A stretch of 64,000 bases of DNA from Planctomycetota bacterium (lineage in GTDB: Bacteria; Planctomycetota; UBA1135; GCA-002686595): contig NYUD01000030.1 in assembly GCA_002683825.1 (NCBI GenBank), forward strand, positions 112,601 through 176,600, written 5' to 3'. Positions within the stretch are counted from its first letter, which is position 1. Each line of letters opens with the position of its first letter. The notes beneath the pieces were generated by a model, which was not told the origin of the DNA, made no database searches, and was given only the letters and a program-made list of their open reading frames with translations. Of this stretch, positions 44,901 to 52,777 are shown in pieces. A program made the translations under genes and the position numbers.

Positions 44901-46686
44901 GCTGCGCAACCACCTCATGGTGCGCAGCAACTACGAGGCTCTTGTGAGCGGGGACGGCGCCTGCGCCGGGTGCGGCGAGAAGAGCGTGTTGCACGCCTGC
45001 GTATCACTGACCGAAGCCTACATGCGGCCGATCTTCCACGCCAAGGCCGACCGGCTGAAGGACAAGGCGGAGCGATTGGAAGCGACGGGCGCGGCACGCC
45101 TCGAGACCATGCGTGCGAACGACCCCGAGGGATTCCTACAGTACCGCCGTGCGGTGGCCCACCTGCTCATGGGACTCGGAGGCGAGACCATGGATGACAC
45201 GGACGCTCGTATCGGCGACGCCAAAGAGCTCACGGACGACGAACTGGTCGCAGCCATCGTCGCTGTCATGCGCCGCGACGCGTTTGGACACGAGCACCTG
45301 CAGCCCCTGGACGGAAGTCTCCCCAACGGTATGGCCGTCATGGCCATGGCCGCACATACCGGCTGCAATACGGTTTACGGCTCGACCCCGCCCAACAATC
45401 CACACCCCTATCCCTGGATGAACTCCCTCTTCCAGGACGGTGCAACGGTCGGATGGCTCTTCGGCGAGAGCTTCATCATGGATCACGCCCGCCGCTCGGT
45501 CATACCCGAGCGCCTCTGCGATGTCTTGCACGAAGGGGAACGGCCCGTCTTCAACCAGGACGACTACTTCGCGCTCGTGCATCTGAAGGACACCCGCATG
45601 ACGCCGCGCGAGATTCGAGAACTACCCAAGGTGTGGGTCGTCGGGGGTGATGGCGGCATGGGAGACATCGGATTCCAGAACGTCTCCAAGGTCGTCCTGC
45701 AGAACCGCCCCAACGTCAACCTGTTGATGCTGGACACGCAGGTGTATTCCAACACCGGCGGCCAGAACTCGGATTCGACGCCGATGCCTGGCGGGGGTGA
45801 CATGAATCAGTTCGGCGCCGCCTCCGACGGCAAGTACACCGAGAAGAAGGGCGTTGCCGAGGCCTTGATCGGCGGACACGGCTCCCCCTTCGTGGCCCAG
45901 GTCTCGATGGCCAACGTGCCCAAGTTTTACGGCGCCGTCCTGGCCGCTCTCCAGTATCGCGGCGGCTCGTTTCTGCAATGCTTCACGACCTGCCAACCCG
46001 AGCACGGAGTACCGGACGACATGGCCACCGTGCAGGCGAGCCGCATCCGTGACGCGCGTGTCATGCCCGAATTCGTCTTCGATCCCACCAAGGGCGAGAC
46101 GTTTCAGGAGAGCCTGGACCTTCAGGGCAACCCCCAGCCCACCCGCGACTGGGCCCACATCAAGTCGAAAGCAACAGGGCTGCGCTACCAGTACACGAGC
46201 GCCCACTGGGCCGTGACGGAAGCACGCTTCCGCCGTCACTTCAAGAAGGTGCAGGACACCGAGGGCCTCGTTTTCCTGGAGGAACTGCTTCTGCGCGTGA
46301 CTCAGGACGACATCGTCCATCGCCGTGTGCTCGATCCCACCCATCACTCCCACGTTCCCGACTTCGGCAGCTACATCGAAGTCGAGGACCCCTCAGGTGA
46401 GTTGAAGACCCTCAGTGTCTCCCGACAAATGGTGCTCTTCTGCGTAGAACGCCGACGCTCCTGGCGGCTGCTTCAGAGCCGCGCGGGTCTCGAGAACGCC
46501 GACTACAAGAGTCAGCGCGCCATTCACGCCGTCCTGAGCGACAAGAAAACGGATGCGACCGAGCTCTGCGAGCGCCTGAACGGTCTGTTCGACGAGGAGC
46601 TCAAGGAACTCCTGGCCGACATCGACCGAGAACGGGCCCGGCGCGCCCTCGACCCCTTCCTGGGAGCTTCACTGGCCGGGAAATGA
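41965..46686 (+). CDS. nifJ: Pyruvate:ferredoxin (flavodoxin) oxidoreductase, long fused form
   Basis: A 1573-residue single-chain 2-oxoacid oxidoreductase; classical NifJ enzymes are about 1170-1200. Domains run alpha (TEARITEGGVFYPITPSTEMGE), gamma (LHSIGGWGMITTGKNLGE), ferredoxin-like and TPP-binding beta. Two [4Fe-4S] sites are at about residues 785-796 (CTQCMECITACP) and 917-928 (CKGCAECVVECG), far wider apart than usual. The proximal-cluster motif is GACAGCGEKSV near 997, and TPP-binding reads GGDGGMGDIGFQN near 1227 with DTQVYSNTGGQNSDSTP. Inserts and a roughly 200-residue C-terminal extension explain the length. It converts pyruvate and CoA to acetyl-CoA, CO2 and reduced ferredoxin or flavodoxin. 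The start is TTG. Confidence 0.92.
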   Translation: MNKPRYPGVRITTNGNQLVSYHTEARITEGGVFYPITPSTEMGESYQLAFAEGKTDVFGHDKIAIEAEGEHAAQGGAIALSVCGKRVVNFTSGQGIVYGLEQYYHAPGKLSTMVLEVAARALTKHALNVHCGHDDIYAALDTGWIMLFAKDSQQAADQALILRRVTELALNPGINVQDGFLTSHLERTFLMHEADLLREFLGAPEDIIDCPTEAQRTLFGPNRRRVPVMIDLKNPMLLGPVQNQEHYMNGVIARRNNFSEPILGFLEQAYADFAELTGRSYGLISEYKTDDAETVFVSLGSAAENIEEGVDYLRKHDGAKVGSIHVNVLRPFPEAAIVRALGGKQNVIVLERTDESLSGDNPLTREIRSSLNKAVEADRAGTNRDLPPLAAEDVPLIFSGSYGLGSRDFRPKGILGAFEYAIGKERRKDGRGAADGERYFVLGIDHPYAVVSKRKPSFLPEGAIAVRLHSIGGWGMITTGKNLGEIIGVFGEDIARRNGAFDEFGRLEEVLHISANPKYGSEKKGAPTAYFLVVAPERVRVNCDLRHTNVVLCCDPKAFTHMNPLDGMAPGSKFVWESDEEPEVAWQRIPPKYRKQILEKNIELFTLSGFKIARAATSREDLQLRMQGNSFLGAFFRISGLLETYGIDAERFREVVRGQYEKKFGRFGKAVVESNMTVMTQGYELVRSVPHGKLDARDRSSMRRAALVPCESCNVSELACAGPEQEERPPIARVASFDREFRAGLGYHQPASTLSSVGVMAAATGATASKYVARRETPVWIAENCTQCMECITACPDTALPNTAQDVLIFLTRAAEAYVTDAAARELLLAELPALAERLRARMLEVANTKGNDTFESLLMAEVDALPQISEQARKDYMELFQRVPFAFQKTPAVFRSLERKEGDTGGLFAIMVSDLCKGCAECVVECGDKNALVMAEETPQINADHVSGVGFLDLLPDTPQKYLGRFDAQHPEDSHSMALRNHLMVRSNYEALVSGDGACAGCGEKSVLHACVSLTEAYMRPIFHAKADRLKDKAERLEATGAARLETMRANDPEGFLQYRRAVAHLLMGLGGETMDDTDARIGDAKELTDDELVAAIVAVMRRDAFGHEHLQPLDGSLPNGMAVMAMAAHTGCNTVYGSTPPNNPHPYPWMNSLFQDGATVGWLFGESFIMDHARRSVIPERLCDVLHEGERPVFNQDDYFALVHLKDTRMTPREIRELPKVWVVGGDGGMGDIGFQNVSKVVLQNRPNVNLLMLDTQVYSNTGGQNSDSTPMPGGGDMNQFGAASDGKYTEKKGVAEALIGGHGSPFVAQVSMANVPKFYGAVLAALQYRGGSFLQCFTTCQPEHGVPDDMATVQASRIRDARVMPEFVFDPTKGETFQESLDLQGNPQPTRDWAHIKSKATGLRYQYTSAHWAVTEARFRRHFKKVQDTEGLVFLEELLLRVTQDDIVHRRVLDPTHHSHVPDFGSYIEVEDPSGELKTLSVSRQMVLFCVERRRSWRLLQSRAGLENADYKSQRAIHAVLSDKKTDATELCERLNGLFDEELKELLADIDRERARRALDPFLGASLAGK

Positions 46687-46692
46687 GCTCGA

Positions 46693-46730
46693 GGGCCTCG
46701 TTGCGCTCTTCGGCGCGGTGACGAAGGCCC
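46693..46730 (+). terminator. Composite hairpin after nifJ
   Basis: GGGCC, TCGT and GCGC blocks pair with GCGC, ACGA and GGCCC around a TCTTCG loop, about 13 pairs with small bulges, beginning seven bases after the stop. No T run. It may terminate nifJ before the convergent lys operon. Confidence 0.4.
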
Positions 46731-46846
46731 AGTGACAGGGGCCCCCCCGCCGGAACTCGCTGCAGCAGGCTCGTGGTGGAGGCGGCGACAGGACGTGGGC
46801 GGCACGGGACTCGGAAGGAGCCGGGGCGAGCCGGACCGGCGCCCCT

Positions 46847-47944
46847 TCACATCGCTCCCAGGGCCAGACCGCGCGGATTCGCCAGCTCCTCCAGTCTTCC
46901 ATGGCAGAGGAACTCGGTCAGAACGGCGATCCCGCGCTCGAACTCCTCGAACGAGATGTACTCATCGGGGGTGTGGTCCAGGGAGCTGTCGCCCGGGCCG
47001 TAGGCCAGGGCAGGACAGTTCCAGGCCGGGGCGACGATGTTGAGATCGGCCGTCCCGGTCTTCTGTTGAAAGCGGGCCCGGCCGCCCGTGCGGGCGATGG
47101 CGCGGGCGAGGTGGCGCGCGAGGAGTGCGGAGCGCGGACCCGACCAGGCCGGGATGGCTCCGCGGAAGCGAAACCGCTCGGCGGGAACGAGCTCGCGCAA
47201 CCACGCCTCGGCTGCAGCCGGCATCCAATCAGGAGGCAGACGCAGTTTCAGATCGAGATGGGTGTGCTCGCTGAGGCCGTCGCTTTCCGAGCTCACTGCG
47301 TCGAGGTGAAAGAGCAGGCGATCGAAGAGGGTTTCGCGCCCGTCGTTGAAGCGTTCGATTTCCCCTTCAAGAACGGAGAAGGCACGACAGGCGCGTGCGG
47401 CCGCGCTCGTTCGGTCGGAGGCGGTGTGCGCCAGCGACTCGGTGAAGGAACACCGCACTTGCAGGTACCCCTTGTAGCCCAGGGTCAGGCCGTCCCAGTG
47501 ACTCGGTTCGCCAACGATACAGGCGTCGGGCGCATCGAGGGTGGCACGATAACGCGCTCCCTTGGAGCTCGTGGCTTCCTCCTCCACGCAGCCGACGATC
47601 TCGACGCGCGCCTTCAACGAGCCCGAGGCTGCCGCGCGTGCGCTCGCCGCGATGAAGGCGCACAGGGATCCCTTGGCGTCGACGGCTCCCCTTCCATAAA
47701 GCTTGCCGCCTTCACGTCGGACGGCCACATCGCCCGCGACCGTATCGATGTGTCCCAGAAGACAGATGCGCGGCCCGCTCGTCCCGAGGGTGCCCACGGC
47801 GTTGCCTACCGGATCGACGTGGGCGTCGAAGCCGTGGCGGGACATCTCCCCCACCAAGAACTCCACCGCATCGCGCTCATGTCCGCTACGGCTCGGAATC
47901 GAGACCAGGGCTTCGAGCAGGTCCAGTGCCTGTGCGTCATTCAT
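46847..47944 (-). CDS. lysK: [LysW]-lysine/ornithine hydrolase (LysK)
   Basis: A 365-residue M20-family metallopeptidase. The metal ligands are visible in LLGHIDTVAG, YGRGAVDAKGSLC and GCVEEEATSSKGAR. As the last gene of a complete LysW operon it is best read as LysK, which releases lysine (or ornithine) from the gamma-carboxyl of the LysW C-terminal glutamate. The ATG at 47944 overlaps the LysJ stop as ATGA. Relatives such as ArgE or DapE are less likely in this context. Confidence 0.88.
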   Translation of the reverse strand: MNDAQALDLLEALVSIPSRSGHERDAVEFLVGEMSRHGFDAHVDPVGNAVGTLGTSGPRICLLGHIDTVAGDVAVRREGGKLYGRGAVDAKGSLCAFIAASARAAASGSLKARVEIVGCVEEEATSSKGARYRATLDAPDACIVGEPSHWDGLTLGYKGYLQVRCSFTESLAHTASDRTSAAARACRAFSVLEGEIERFNDGRETLFDRLLFHLDAVSSESDGLSEHTHLDLKLRLPPDWMPAAAEAWLRELVPAERFRFRGAIPAWSGPRSALLARHLARAIARTGGRARFQQKTGTADLNIVAPAWNCPALAYGPGDSSLDHTPDEYISFEEFERGIAVLTEFLCHGRLEELANPRGLALGAM

Positions 47945-49110
47945 CCCGCGACTTCCTCGACGATGGCCAAACCGAGTTCCTCCAGCGCTTCCCACGGCGT
48001 CGTCAAGGGCGGCAACAGCCGCAGGACCCGTGGCCCCGCGCCGAGGGTCAAGAAACCGCGCTCTTGCAAGCGTCTTTGAACGGGAACGCTGCTCTGCGCC
48101 AGCTCGATGCCGAGCATCAAACCGCGTCCGCGAATCGATCGCACCCCGGACGAGCTGGACAGGCGCCCTTCCAGGAGATGGAGCAAGCGCTCACCGTGAC
48201 GCCGCGTTTGCTCGACCAGGCCCTCCGTTTCAAGCGTGTCCAGGACGGCACACGCCGCCGCACATGCGAGCGGGTTCCCGCCGAAGGTGCTGCCGTGCTG
48301 ACCCGTTTCCAGCGCACCGTGGCGCGAAGAAAACGCCACCGCCCCGATCGGAACCCCGCCGCCGAGCCCCTTGGCAAGACACACCAGATCCGGTTCGAGC
48401 CCGTGTTGCTGATAGGCGAACCAGCACCCCGTGCGGGCCGGTCCGGTCTGGACCTCGTCGACGCCGAAGAGCACACCGTGGCGCTCACACAGGGAGCGGG
48501 CCTTGCGCAGGAAGGCGCCATCGATCGGGTTCACGCCACCTTCCCCCTGGACGATCTCAGCCAGGAACAACCCGACCTCCCCCGTTCGCAGGTGCCGTTC
48601 GAGTCCCTGGAGATCGCCGGGACGAACGTGGAGAAAGCCTTCGAGCAGCGGTTGAAAGGCCTCGCGGTGCTTCGATCGAAAGGTCGCGCTCAGGGCGCCG
48701 AAGGTTCGTCCGTGGAAGGCGCCGGACAGCGCCACGACGCCCGCGCGCCCGGTGAAGCGCCGGGCGAGTTTCAGTGCCGCCTCCACCGCTTCCGTGCCCG
48801 AATTGCAAAGAAAGAAGCGATCCAGCGGTTCCAGGTGCCGAGCCAAACGCTCGTACAGCTCGCTACGGCAGTCGTTGGCATAGCTCCCGAAACACGAGAT
48901 CAAGCGCGCCGCCTGGCTCTGCACCGCCGCAACCAGGGCGGGGTGCGCGTGCCCCAGGAGCGCCGCTCCGTACATCGAGGTTGCATCGAGATAGCAACGG
49001 CCCTCGGCATCGAAGACCCGGGCATTTTCACCACGCACGATCTCGAGACCACGAAACCCGTAGAGCCCCGATTCATTCACCGGACGAGTTCGATCGGCCG
49101 TAGTCGTCAC
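47941..49110 (-). CDS. lysJ: [LysW]-aminoadipate/glutamate semialdehyde aminotransferase (LysJ)
   Basis: A 389-residue class-III PLP aminotransferase of the ArgD/LysJ group. Key features: NSGTEAVEAALKLAR, GAFHGRTFGALSAT, FGVDEVQTGPARTG and the PLP-binding lysine in CLAKGLGGGVPIGA. It converts the LysW-bound semialdehyde to the amine with glutamate as donor. The GTG at 49110 overlaps the LysZ stop as GTGA, giving a start that matches family length. Confidence 0.9.
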   Translation of the reverse strand: MTTTADRTRPVNESGLYGFRGLEIVRGENARVFDAEGRCYLDATSMYGAALLGHAHPALVAAVQSQAARLISCFGSYANDCRSELYERLARHLEPLDRFFLCNSGTEAVEAALKLARRFTGRAGVVALSGAFHGRTFGALSATFRSKHREAFQPLLEGFLHVRPGDLQGLERHLRTGEVGLFLAEIVQGEGGVNPIDGAFLRKARSLCERHGVLFGVDEVQTGPARTGCWFAYQQHGLEPDLVCLAKGLGGGVPIGAVAFSSRHGALETGQHGSTFGGNPLACAAACAVLDTLETEGLVEQTRRHGERLLHLLEGRLSSSSGVRSIRGRGLMLGIELAQSSVPVQRRLQERGFLTLGAGPRVLRLLPPLTTPWEALEELGLAIVEEVAG

Positions 49111-49946
49111 GCCGTCATCTCCAGAGGGGTGCCGAACGTCGTGCCACCACCCCTGAGCGCAAAGGTGATCGGCGCTTCGCGGCGTGCATCCGCCAGAACC
49201 ACGCGTTCGACGCCTCCCTCGAGCGCCTCGCGAGCTCCCAGAACTTTCTTGCGCATGCGCCCTTGGGCAACGTTCATCGCGTGATCGAGCTGGCCCGATC
49301 CCAGGTGCTCGATCAGAGAGTCCGGACGTTGCGGATCGGCCAGCAGCCCGGGCACGTTGGTCAGAATGACGAGCCTCGCGGCTCCGAGCGCGGACGCCAA
49401 CGCCGCTGCGGCGCGGTCGCCGTCGACGTTCAGCATCTCGCCCTCTCGGCCAGCGGCGAGGGGCGCGATGACGGGGAGGTAGCCGGCGGCGAGCCAGGGC
49501 TCCAGGAACTCGGTGTCCACTCCTTCGATCATGCCCGTCCATTGACCGCGAACGATGTGCACCCTGTCGTTTTCCAGAACCCGCACGGCCCCCTTGCGAC
49601 GCGCGCGCAGAAGCCGCCCGTCGAACCCCGAAAGCCCCAGGGTCCGCACTTCGCGCTTCTGCAGTCCTTCGACCAGACGCCGGTTGACCAGGGCGGTGGC
49701 CATCGCGAAGGCCTCCAGGGCTTCGCGGTCGGTGTGACGGCTCACCTGACCGCCGGGTGAAGTGAGAAAGCGCGCCGGCGTTCCCAGGAGTTCCTGCAGG
49801 CGGTTCGTCTCGTCTGAGCCTCCGTGGACGAGGACGAGCTCGACCCCGGATTCCTGGAGCATCGCGACGTCATCCAAGAGCGGTCGCATATCGATGCCTT
49901 TTGCACCGCCGATCTTGACGACGATTCTTTCGTTCGGTTGGGACAT
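49107..49946 (-). CDS. lysZ: [LysW]-aminoadipate/glutamate kinase (LysZ)
   Basis: A 279-residue amino-acid kinase related to ArgB. The N-terminal VVKIGGAKGID and VLVHGGSDETNRL blocks bind nucleotide and substrate; LNVDGDRAAAALASALGAARLVILTNVPGLL is the conserved C-terminal core. Its insertion RARRKGAVRVL is of the LysZ type, which recognises the acidic LysW carrier with basic residues, although this was judged by eye. It phosphorylates the side-chain carboxylate of the carrier-bound amino acid. It begins three bases after the LysY stop. Confidence 0.9.
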   Translation of the reverse strand: MSQPNERIVVKIGGAKGIDMRPLLDDVAMLQESGVELVLVHGGSDETNRLQELLGTPARFLTSPGGQVSRHTDREALEAFAMATALVNRRLVEGLQKREVRTLGLSGFDGRLLRARRKGAVRVLENDRVHIVRGQWTGMIEGVDTEFLEPWLAAGYLPVIAPLAAGREGEMLNVDGDRAAAALASALGAARLVILTNVPGLLADPQRPDSLIEHLGSGQLDHAMNVAQGRMRKKVLGAREALEGGVERVVLADARREAPITFALRGGGTTFGTPLEMTA

Positions 49947-49949
49947 GGA

Positions 49950-50984
49950 TCAGATGGGGTGAAGGCCTCGAAAGCCGAGGCCGGTGGTTTCATCGAGGCC
50001 GAGCATCAGGTTCATCGACTGGACCGCCGAGCCCGCGGCCCCCTTGCCGAGGTTGTCGATGGCGCAAAGCAGGACGATCCGCCGCTCGCGCGGGTCGAGG
50101 GCGAAGCCGACCTGCGCACGATTGGTGCCTGCGAGGAGCTTCGGCTCGGGATGTCTGTACAGCCCCGTTCGTTCATGCACGACGTCGACGAACGGCTCCT
50201 CGGAGGCGAAACGCCGATAGGCCCGCAGGACCTCGACCTCTTCGAGACCGTGTTCGAGCTGCACGTGACAGGTCGCCAGCGCCCCGCGAACCATCTCGAC
50301 CGAGGTGACGGACAGTTGCAAACGCAGCCCTTCGAAGGTCTGTTCGACCTCGGCCCCGTGGCGGTGGCCGACCGGCGCGAAGGAGCGCACGACTCCAGCC
50401 CGGATGGCGTGGTGGCTCGAAGCGCTCGGCGTCGCTCCCGCTTCGCTCGACCCGGCCTTCACTTCCGCGACCACGGGCATCCCTCTGGACAGCAAACCCG
50501 CCCGTTCCAGCGGCAGAAGCGCCAGCTGGACCGCGGCCGCGTTGCAGCCGACGCCGCTGACGTAATGTGCTCCGGCGATCTCGTGGCGCGCCACCTCGGG
50601 CAGGCCGTACTGGAAACGCTCCAACCACTTCGGCCGCGGATGCTCCCGGCCGTACCAGTGCTCGTAGGCGGAAGCGTCGCGCAGCCGGAAGTCCGCCGAA
50701 CAATCGATGACGCGCTCGGAGAGTTCCGCAAAGCGCCCGATAGCCGCTACCGCTTTTCCGTGGGGAAGAGCCAGAAAAAGCAGGTCGCAGGGCTCCAGCT
50801 CATCGCTCTTGCAGAAACGCACGCGCGTCGCCCCGCGCAGGTGAGGATGTACGCGCGCCAGCGGCTGTCCGGCAAGGCGCTCCGATGTCGCCTGCCCCAG
50901 CTCGACGGATGGATGGTCGACCAACCACCTCAGAAGCTCGCCGCCGACGTACCCGGAAGCGCCGACGACACTGACCCGCGTCAC
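49950..50984 (-). CDS. lysY: [LysW]-aminoadipate/glutamate 6(5)-phosphate reductase (LysY)
   Basis: A 344-residue ArgC-family reductase. The Rossmann motif VVGASGYVGGELLRWL opens the protein and the catalytic cysteine is in YVSGVGCNAAAVQLALLPL. GTG 50984 overlaps the LysX stop as GTGA, so the upstream in-frame ATG inside lysX is rejected. It reduces the acyl phosphate made by LysZ to the semialdehyde with NADPH. Operon context separates it from the ordinary ArgC. Confidence 0.9.
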   Translation of the reverse strand: MTRVSVVGASGYVGGELLRWLVDHPSVELGQATSERLAGQPLARVHPHLRGATRVRFCKSDELEPCDLLFLALPHGKAVAAIGRFAELSERVIDCSADFRLRDASAYEHWYGREHPRPKWLERFQYGLPEVARHEIAGAHYVSGVGCNAAAVQLALLPLERAGLLSRGMPVVAEVKAGSSEAGATPSASSHHAIRAGVVRSFAPVGHRHGAEVEQTFEGLRLQLSVTSVEMVRGALATCHVQLEHGLEEVEVLRAYRRFASEEPFVDVVHERTGLYRHPEPKLLAGTNRAQVGFALDPRERRIVLLCAIDNLGKGAAGSAVQSMNLMLGLDETTGLGFRGLHPI

Positions 50985-51883
50985 GCCGGCACCTCCACGG
51001 GAGCATCGCACTGTGCCCGATTCCACGCTATTCCAAGAACGTGATCCACCATCCGACCTGGGATGTCCACACCCGAAGGCGCGATGCTGTTTCGGAACTC
51101 GCCGGAGTGGTTGACCTCGAGAACCAGTAGTCCGCGCACCGGATCTTCCACGAGGTCGACGGCGAGGATGCCGCCGCCAACAGCCCGGGCGGCGCGCAGT
51201 GCAAGTTCACCGACCTCACCCGCGACCGGGCACGAAGTCGCCGTCGCTCCGCGAGCCGTGTTGGTCAGCCAGTGCTCACTCTCGCGATAGATCGCGGCGA
51301 TCGGCTCGTCGCCCACGACAAAGACCCGCAGGTCGCGGCCGGGCTTGTCGATCAGGCGCTGCAGGTAGTGGGTGCGGTGGTGAAAGCTCCCGAGCACCTC
51401 GCGATCCTCGAGCACCGCTTCAGCCGCCGCTCGCGTGTCCAGACGCGCGACGAGCCGTCCCCACGAACCGATCACCGGCTTGAGCACGGCGGGATAGCCC
51501 AGCTTCTCGTCGAGGATATTCAGAGCTTCTTGCGCGGAGGTGCACCAGTAGGTCTCGGGCTGGGGCACGCTCGCCTGCGCCAGAGCCAGGGAGGTGCGGA
51601 ACTTGTCGCCGCAGAGGGCGACCACACTCGCGCGATTGCAGCACCGCACACCGTGGGCTTCGAGCGCTTCCAGGAGCGGCGCCGACGTGCCGAAGGCGAG
51701 GCTGCGGTCGTGGAACACGTCGACGCGGCCCCACTCCGATTCGCTCGCGAGCTGGTCGAGCCTCAGCGTCATACCGCGCTCCGCGAAGCGCACAACCTCG
51801 ACCCCGCGCCGTGAATAGGCCTCGAGCAGCAACTTCTCCTCGACTCGCACGCGGCCTGCGAAGAATCCAATGACGGCGTTCAT
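50981..51883 (-). CDS. lysX: [LysW]-aminoadipate/glutamate ligase (LysX/ArgX)
   Basis: A 300-residue ATP-grasp ligase of the RimK/LysX group. Recognisable blocks are GDKFRTSLALAQASVPQPETY, YPAVLKPVIGSWGRLVARL, DLRVFVVGDEPIAAIYRES, the TNTARGA loop and metal-binding LEVNHSGEFRNS. It joins the alpha-amino group of 2-aminoadipate and/or glutamate to the C-terminal glutamate of LysW. The loop residues that distinguish lysine-type from arginine-type enzymes could not be scored confidently, so end-product is open. Starts overlapping the LysW stop (ATGA). Confidence 0.9.
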   Translation of the reverse strand: MNAVIGFFAGRVRVEEKLLLEAYSRRGVEVVRFAERGMTLRLDQLASESEWGRVDVFHDRSLAFGTSAPLLEALEAHGVRCCNRASVVALCGDKFRTSLALAQASVPQPETYWCTSAQEALNILDEKLGYPAVLKPVIGSWGRLVARLDTRAAAEAVLEDREVLGSFHHRTHYLQRLIDKPGRDLRVFVVGDEPIAAIYRESEHWLTNTARGATATSCPVAGEVGELALRAARAVGGGILAVDLVEDPVRGLLVLEVNHSGEFRNSIAPSGVDIPGRMVDHVLGIAWNRAQCDAPVEVPA

Positions 51884-52053
51884 TCGCCCCAGTCCTCCGC
51901 CATTTCGGGGGCCAGGGCTAGCTCGTAGGGATCGACTGCGATGACCTCGAGCTCGGTATCACACCCCTCACATGCGACGACCTCCCCCTCGACGGTGTCG
52001 TCGGAAAGGATCAGTGCAACCTGACATTCGGGGCAAAGCGTTTGCTGGGACAT
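51880..52053 (-). CDS. lysW: LysW amino-group carrier protein
   Basis: A 57-residue acidic protein with a zinc ribbon (CPEC at 7-10 and CEGC at 28-31) and the diagnostic C-terminal EDWGE, whose terminal glutamate receives the substrate. Length matches known LysW (about 53-57). It protects the amino group of biosynthetic intermediates and docks the LysX, Z, Y, J and K enzymes. It is the first gene of the operon, with an SD sequence (CGAGGAG) that can be sequestered in a 7-bp hairpin. Confidence 0.95.
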   Translation of the reverse strand: MSQQTLCPECQVALILSDDTVEGEVVACEGCDTELEVIAVDPYELALAPEMAEDWGE

Positions 52054-52054
52054 G

Positions 52055-52078
52055 GGCTCCTCGGTGGTTGAAGGAGCC
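52055..52078 (-). promoter_or_regulatory. Hairpin sequestering the lysW ribosome binding site
   Basis: On the minus strand GGCTCCT (52078-52072) pairs perfectly with AGGAGCC (52061-52055), leaving a 10-base loop and ending one base before the lysW ATG. The AGGAG of the ribosome binding site lies within the stem. Seen directly; regulatory effect inferred. Confidence 0.5.
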
Positions 52079-52122
52079 GCCGACCACAAAGGGGTACCGA
52101 CGTTGAATCGCTCAGGAGGACG

Positions 52123-52159
52123 AAAAAAGCCGTCGGCCCCTTCGAGGGCCGGCGGCTCC
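52123..52159 (-). terminator. Intrinsic terminator in the lysW leader (attenuator-like)
   Basis: On the minus strand GCCGCCGGCCC pairs with GGGCCGACGGC (ten of eleven pairs, loop TCGAAG), followed directly by six T at 52128-52123. It points toward lysW and lies 70 bp before its start, with no recognised minus-strand gene upstream, so it sits in the operon leader. Its 5-prime arm can instead pair over ten bases (GGAGCCGCCG) with CGGCGGCTCC at 52082-52073. Confidence 0.7.
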
Positions 52160-52182
52160 GTGATCGTGGTCGTTACGAAAGC

Positions 52183-52242
52183 CTAGCCGTCCCCCGAAGG
52201 GTACGTTTTTGCCTTGTTGGCTTTCGTCGCGTGGTGGTTCAT
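52183..52242 (-). CDS. Possible 19-codon leader peptide of the lys operon
   Basis: ATG at 52242 to TAG at 52183, reading MNHHATKANKAKTYPSGDG. It has three Lys codons and no Arg codon, and ends 26 bases before the terminator stem, the layout of classical attenuation. The ribosome binding site is weak and the frame is open upstream, so translation is unproven. Confidence 0.3.
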   Translation of the reverse strand: MNHHATKANKAKTYPSGDG

Positions 52243-52777
52243 CTTCGATTCCGGACTCCTGCGGCCCGGACCCTGGGGATTGGATCGCCTGAAAGCGGGC
52301 CAGGCAAGAACGGAATTCGTTTTTCTTTTGGCTTCGGGTCCGAAACCACGGTTGGAGTCTCCGGGGATCGTGCACCCCGGGAACGCGCATCGGCACCGAA
52401 GGCAACCTTGCAGGGCCCTCTCCCGGCCGGCCGCCGCCTCGGTCGAACCGCGGACCCGGCCGGCCGCTCACCCCGGATCTCAGGTGTGGGAAGGGATACG
52501 ATTGCTTTCCCGCCGCCCCCGGTCTCTGACGATCGCCTCGCACTCGCGCACGCCTTCGGCGAGCGACACGGGGCCCTGAACCCGGCTCCTCATCGGCATC
52601 CGGAGACCGAGAACCCGGTGCCAAGCCGTGGGGTTGAACGGCTCCGAAAAGCTCCTGGCGGAGCGCTCCGGAATGCTCACGGTGGCGGTGTCGCTGCATG
52701 GAACGGCGCTGCACCCGAACCGGCTGCGAGGCGAGGCTTTGCGACACCCCGTCCGCCGTGGTCCAATCGCGTCTTCC
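52243..52777. other. Non-coding stretch between lys leader and oleB
   Basis: About 535 bp with no convincing gene on either strand; open frames here are Arg/Pro/Gly-rich and interrupted or antisense in character. It must contain the promoters of the leftward lys operon and the rightward ole operon. Confidence 0.4.

Noticed and set aside
47941..51026. Ordinary acetylated arginine pathway (argC, argB, argD)
   Set aside because: The adjacent LysW carrier, LysX ligase and LysK hydrolase show a LysW-based route.
52112..52747. Open frames on both strands between lysW and oleB
   Set aside because: Arg/Pro/Gly-rich, no family motifs, and overlapping the terminator; treated as non-coding.
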